5,208 bases of DNA from Candidatus Poseidoniaceae archaeon. Lineage in GTDB: Archaea > Thermoplasmatota > Poseidoniia > Poseidoniales > Poseidoniaceae. Shown here piece after piece: positions 4,601-5,208 of the stretch (within the stretch, counting starts at the first letter, position 1; each line of letters opens with the position of its first letter). A program made the translations under genes and the position numbers. The stretch lies in assembly GCA_013329295.1 (NCBI GenBank), contig DUKP01000001.1, forward strand, positions 1,373 to 6,580, given 5' to 3'. Under the pieces are notes generated by a model. The model saw only the letters and a list, made by a program, of their open reading frames with translations, had not been told where the DNA came from and searched no databases.

Positions 4601-5208
4601 TGAATGAGCAAATTGGGGGCTCGTTTAGTCTGACAAACTCACAGTTAAGCGATGCGAGTAGTGTTTGCTTAGATATCATGGAATCATCCGTTGAATTACA
4701 TATTTCTAATATTGATTTTGCTCGATGCAATGGACCTTCAGTAAGGGCTGAAAATGCTTACATTGCCATGACAAATATCACTATTGGCGAAGATTCTTCC
4801 AATGGACTAACACTATCAAATGTAAATGGTAGTGTGCAAGCTATAGACGCATTAGAGTTCAATGGAGCAGGTAGCATTTTGAAATTAGATTACATCAATG
4901 ATGATTTGCTAATTAGTGATGTAATTGGTACGGTTGGAGGTTCACCAGGCATTGCTGGTGCCAATAATCGGGCATTAAACCTAGAATCGATCAACTTGAA
5001 TGGAGCTCCAGCAATTGACTTTGATGCATCAGCAGGCATTTTGTCAAATCTTACTCTTACTGGAGATGGCTATGGAACGGGCTTGATTAGTCATCATGGG
5101 CGCTATTCGGATTCATTGAGAGTTTACAACATCGAATTATCAGATTATGCAGTAGGTATTGATTTGCATGCCGATGGTCCAGATACTACCTCAGCATTTA
5201 TGATTGAT
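1684..5208 (+). CDS. Giant secreted right-handed beta-helix surface protein, 3' end outside window
   Basis: The frame is open for 1175 codons to the window edge with no stop, so the protein is larger than this. Residues 1-26 form a signal peptide: a short basic start (Arg2, His4), the hydrophobic core VIVALLISMLFTPIILA, and likely cleavage after Ala26. The mature part is Ser/Thr/Asn/Asp/Gly-rich and poor in Lys/Arg. In order it has a capping module (35-107), six regular coils (111-233), further coils (about 304-485), an Ig-like or carboxypeptidase-regulatory-like domain (550-620), a beta-rich section (628-760), a second such domain (766-855), a second capping module (864-926), and longer coils (930-1175). 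There are eight cysteines (82, 301, 305, 416, 721, 742, 995, 1015) and many N-x-S/T sequons. No catalytic motif or membrane anchor is seen; an anchor may lie beyond the window. The fold class is recognised by pattern. A role in adhesion or the cell envelope is inference; a polysaccharide-acting beta-helix enzyme is an alternative without visible active-site support. Confidence 0.9.
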   Translation, partial: MRQHAVSSSVIVALLISMLFTPIILATSSTISTDTTWSGNIVLEDDVIVSQGTTLTVEPGTTIDGGEGFAIEIYGTLVAESCHFYSSANPTAQSSHGQGLWQGIVVKSGGSATITNVEIENTNVGVKSEGNLVVDNLTVRDSYLGIKNYGTANVDVFYTESIDYEAIMNSGSLTVSNAEITKSSTGIQSSGSLSVTDSNFSEVGAGISANSGVVAVNNLTFEKVSVGFSSSYGVEFSAFDVYGSEVSLLADMANSDDFTLVSANVIGDILAKSNTAINTKLSEISFESILTNQAPVLEQDCSGVCLIENVSITNSLRGVSLTGNGDHIIANSSINAEQYGIRAASQGTLTISNLSITAQQKGIIIRDTNAQFTGENTVTMTSSNSIGLDILGGSHQLSELSVVKLYDSTDSTSMGCQIWYAEIVIDSIGTENFSTGINMRDVDFSADSVSNIGGNSIGTEIIDSEASINILTTKFQNNGIILSENSHLSTYQWIAQLHDQPLQVGAGSIANVLDFTTINTNPSYSDAFGKGAVYYGYNSNLDISSDISDYFVMTNVKFTDMSNNPVEATINVNTFQFTSDENGEVSIPLFSSGSIVQASLLGTGVSETLYGGIQDQSIQIPLIPSGDWIISGNQHISLQSFEATQSFTGDLVINDDAILQITNLDLELASGKVIILNDNAQIIGTNSSIKADSIFVNDASLIASMGSSSNLQIDSDLEWNCQGQKLSSNLFFSQQLSLGSGCHLTIENGVAAGQLTVPTDSSFKITSSLVVSVIDRGLPVSNAVVEFQGADYYTDSSGEVSIESIARFVDSQDDIVGTNENVLLKLDDFNELITWNTSLSKFHQFIVSSLDVSEILSEDVTLETIWSPYYLETDLTIPLGRTMTVVDGVSVRISDGVEISVLGTLDAESAIFSSTGFGDRWSGLVIDSLYSNLHLSGTTLLEASPAISYNGGNLIADDVSISRSSSSRALIEVNEQIGGSFSLTNSQLSDASSVCLDIMESSVELHISNIDFARCNGPSVRAENAYIAMTNITIGEDSSNGLTLSNVNGSVQAIDALEFNGAGSILKLDYINDDLLISDVIGTVGGSPGIAGANNRALNLESINLNGAPAIDFDASAGILSNLTLTGDGYGTGLISHHGRYSDSLRVYNIELSDYAVGIDLHADGPDTTSAFMID
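1786..2004 (+). other. Beta-helix capping/entry module, first copy
   Basis: Residues 35-107 of the giant protein. The pattern is TTWSG (Trp37), a hydrophobic strand, GTTLTVEPGT at 52-61, IEIYGTLVAES at 71-81, a phenylalanine strand, a Gly/Ser-rich loop, then LWQGIVV with Trp101. This W-x-G ... GTTLTV-x-PGT ... GTL ... W-x-GI layout commonly opens right-handed parallel beta-helices in secreted microbial proteins. A diverged second copy is found at 4273-4461. Confidence 0.75.
2014..2382 (+). repeat. Six tandem 20-21-residue beta-helix coils
   Basis: Residues 111-233 divide without gaps into six units of 20, 20, 21, 20, 21 and 21 residues (starting at 111, 131, 151, 172, 192 and 213). Each unit follows S/N-L-x-V-x-N-x-x-[IVF]-x-x-x-x-x-[AG]-[IVF]-x-x-x-G and ends in Gly. 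The repeat is visible only in protein; the DNA units have diverged. The spacing matches one turn of a right-handed parallel beta-helix. Confidence 0.8.
2593..3138 (+). repeat. Second run of beta-helix coils (about eight, irregular)
   Basis: Residues about 304-485 continue the coil pattern with units of roughly 20-27 residues. Recognisable turns include IENVSITN followed by RGVSL, TISNLSIT followed by KGIII, and SINILTTKF followed by NGIIL. They are less regular than the first six. A Cys-x3-Cys pair (301, 305) precedes the run, and Cys416 lies in the longest unit. Confidence 0.6.
3331..3543 (+). other. Ig-like/carboxypeptidase-regulatory-like domain, first copy
   Basis: Residues about 550-620. 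The signature is a strand VKFTD, then SNNPVEATINV, then FTSDENGEVSIPL at 577-589. The 'Asn-x-Pro-Val-x-x-Ala/x-Val ... (T/S)-D-x-x-Gly-x-(V/A)-x-(I/L)' layout is that of small beta-sandwich domains of the CarboxypepD_reg/Big type often inserted in archaeal and bacterial surface proteins. It breaks the coil pattern. Assignment is by motif only. Confidence 0.55.
3565..3843 (+). other. Central beta-rich section of the giant protein
   Basis: Residues about 628-720, starting at a Trp (DWIISGNQHI) after the first Ig-like domain. Short strands alternate with Asn/Asp turns, as in LVINDDAIL, KVIILNDNAQIIG and SIFVNDASLIA. It looks like a degenerate entry module plus coils, lacking the clear GTTLTV and GTL motifs of the other two modules. 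It ends near Trp719-Asn-Cys721. Confidence 0.45.
3979..4248 (+). other. Ig-like/carboxypeptidase-regulatory-like domain, second copy
   Basis: Residues about 766-855. It shares the first copy's layout: a strand LVVSVIDRG, then LPVSNAVVEFQG, then YYTDSSGEVSIES at 792-804. Gly-Glu-Val-Ser-Ile is identical in the two copies (583-587 and 798-802), with Asp at the same place before it. It sits directly before the second capping module. Confidence 0.55.
4273..4461 (+). other. Beta-helix capping/entry module, second copy
   Basis: Residues 864-926: TIWSP (Trp866), GRTMTVVDG at 880-888, ISVLGTLDAES at 899-909, an F-S-S strand, then RWSGLVI (Trp921). It aligns with residues 35-107 across its length, including 'GTL-x-AES' and the Phe-x-Ser that follows. 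The loop before the second Trp is shorter and Cys82 of the first copy is Ala910 here. It starts a new helical section. Confidence 0.7.
4471..5208 (+). repeat. Third run of beta-helix coils, continuing beyond the window
   Basis: Residues 930-1175 form about ten units of roughly 22-26 residues, longer than the 20-21 of the first run. Recognisable turns include LIADDVSISR, SLTNSQLSD, LHISNIDFA, IAMTNITIG and ILSNLTLTG, each followed by a polar turn and a second short strand. Cys995 and Cys1015 fall in neighbouring units. The run is cut by the window edge. Confidence 0.6.

Noticed and set aside
2406..4730. Minus-strand open frames opposite the giant gene (2406-2705, 2931-3152, 4290-4478, 4482-4730)
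   Set aside because: They mirror the Ser/Thr/Ile-rich plus-strand codons, carry no domain pattern and break up, while the plus frame stays open for 3525 bases.
1684..5208. Catalytic beta-helix enzyme (pectate lyase, polygalacturonase or nitrous oxide-type NosD)
   Set aside because: I see only the solenoid pattern. No catalytic Asp/His/Arg cluster motif of those families could be recognised, so an enzyme call is not supported.

Overview
The window is archaeal. The first 1.6 kb holds the conserved archaeal gene order L18e (eL18) - L13 (uL13) - S9 (uS9) - RpoN/Rpo10. All these genes lie on the + strand, packed tightly, with strong Shine-Dalgarno sequences. The RNA polymerase subunit RpoN with its Rpb10-type zinc site and the eukaryote-type protein L18e exclude a bacterium. 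The moderately low GC, the Ser/Thr/Asn/Asp-rich and Lys/Arg-poor secreted protein, and the large beta-helix surface protein suggest a planktonic euryarchaeon of the Thermoplasmatota, such as Marine Group II/III (Poseidoniales-like). That lineage assignment is inference; the archaeal assignment is secure.

Layout. 1-72: the last 23 codons of an upstream gene, whose position fits rpoD (RNA polymerase subunit D/Rpo3), ending in an ATGA overlap with the next start. 69-434: rpl18e. 427-912: rpl13, apparently starting at TTG and overlapping rpl18e by 8 bases. 909-1346: rps9, with an ATGA overlap and a perfect GGAGGTGA site. 1357-1560: rpoN, whose SD overlaps the rps9 stop codon. 1571-1648: tRNA-Pro(GGG) with encoded CCA and no intron, 10 bases after the rpoN stop. 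1684-5208 and beyond: one open frame of at least 1175 codons that leaves the window without a stop. It encodes a secreted, modular right-handed beta-helix protein.

The first five genes form a standard translation/transcription operon: three ribosomal proteins and one or two RNA polymerase subunits, translationally coupled through overlapping stop/start codons. The tRNA is so close that it is probably transcribed with the operon or from a promoter inside rpoN. After the tRNA both composition and function change abruptly. The housekeeping block gives way to an AT-richer giant surface-protein gene that starts only 35 bases after the tRNA CCA. In many archaea rpoK follows rpoN; it is not in this window.

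The giant protein is the most unusual part. It has a signal peptide, then a capping module (Trp-x-Gly ... Gly-Thr-x-Leu-Thr-Val ... Gly-Thr-Leu ... Trp-x-Gly), then six very regular 20-21-residue coils, and then more coils. Two short Ig-like/carboxypeptidase-regulatory-like domains interrupt the helix. A second copy of the capping module starts a new beta-helix section with longer coils that runs off the window. No catalytic domain is visible in the part present. An adhesion or cell-surface role is inferred from architecture only.
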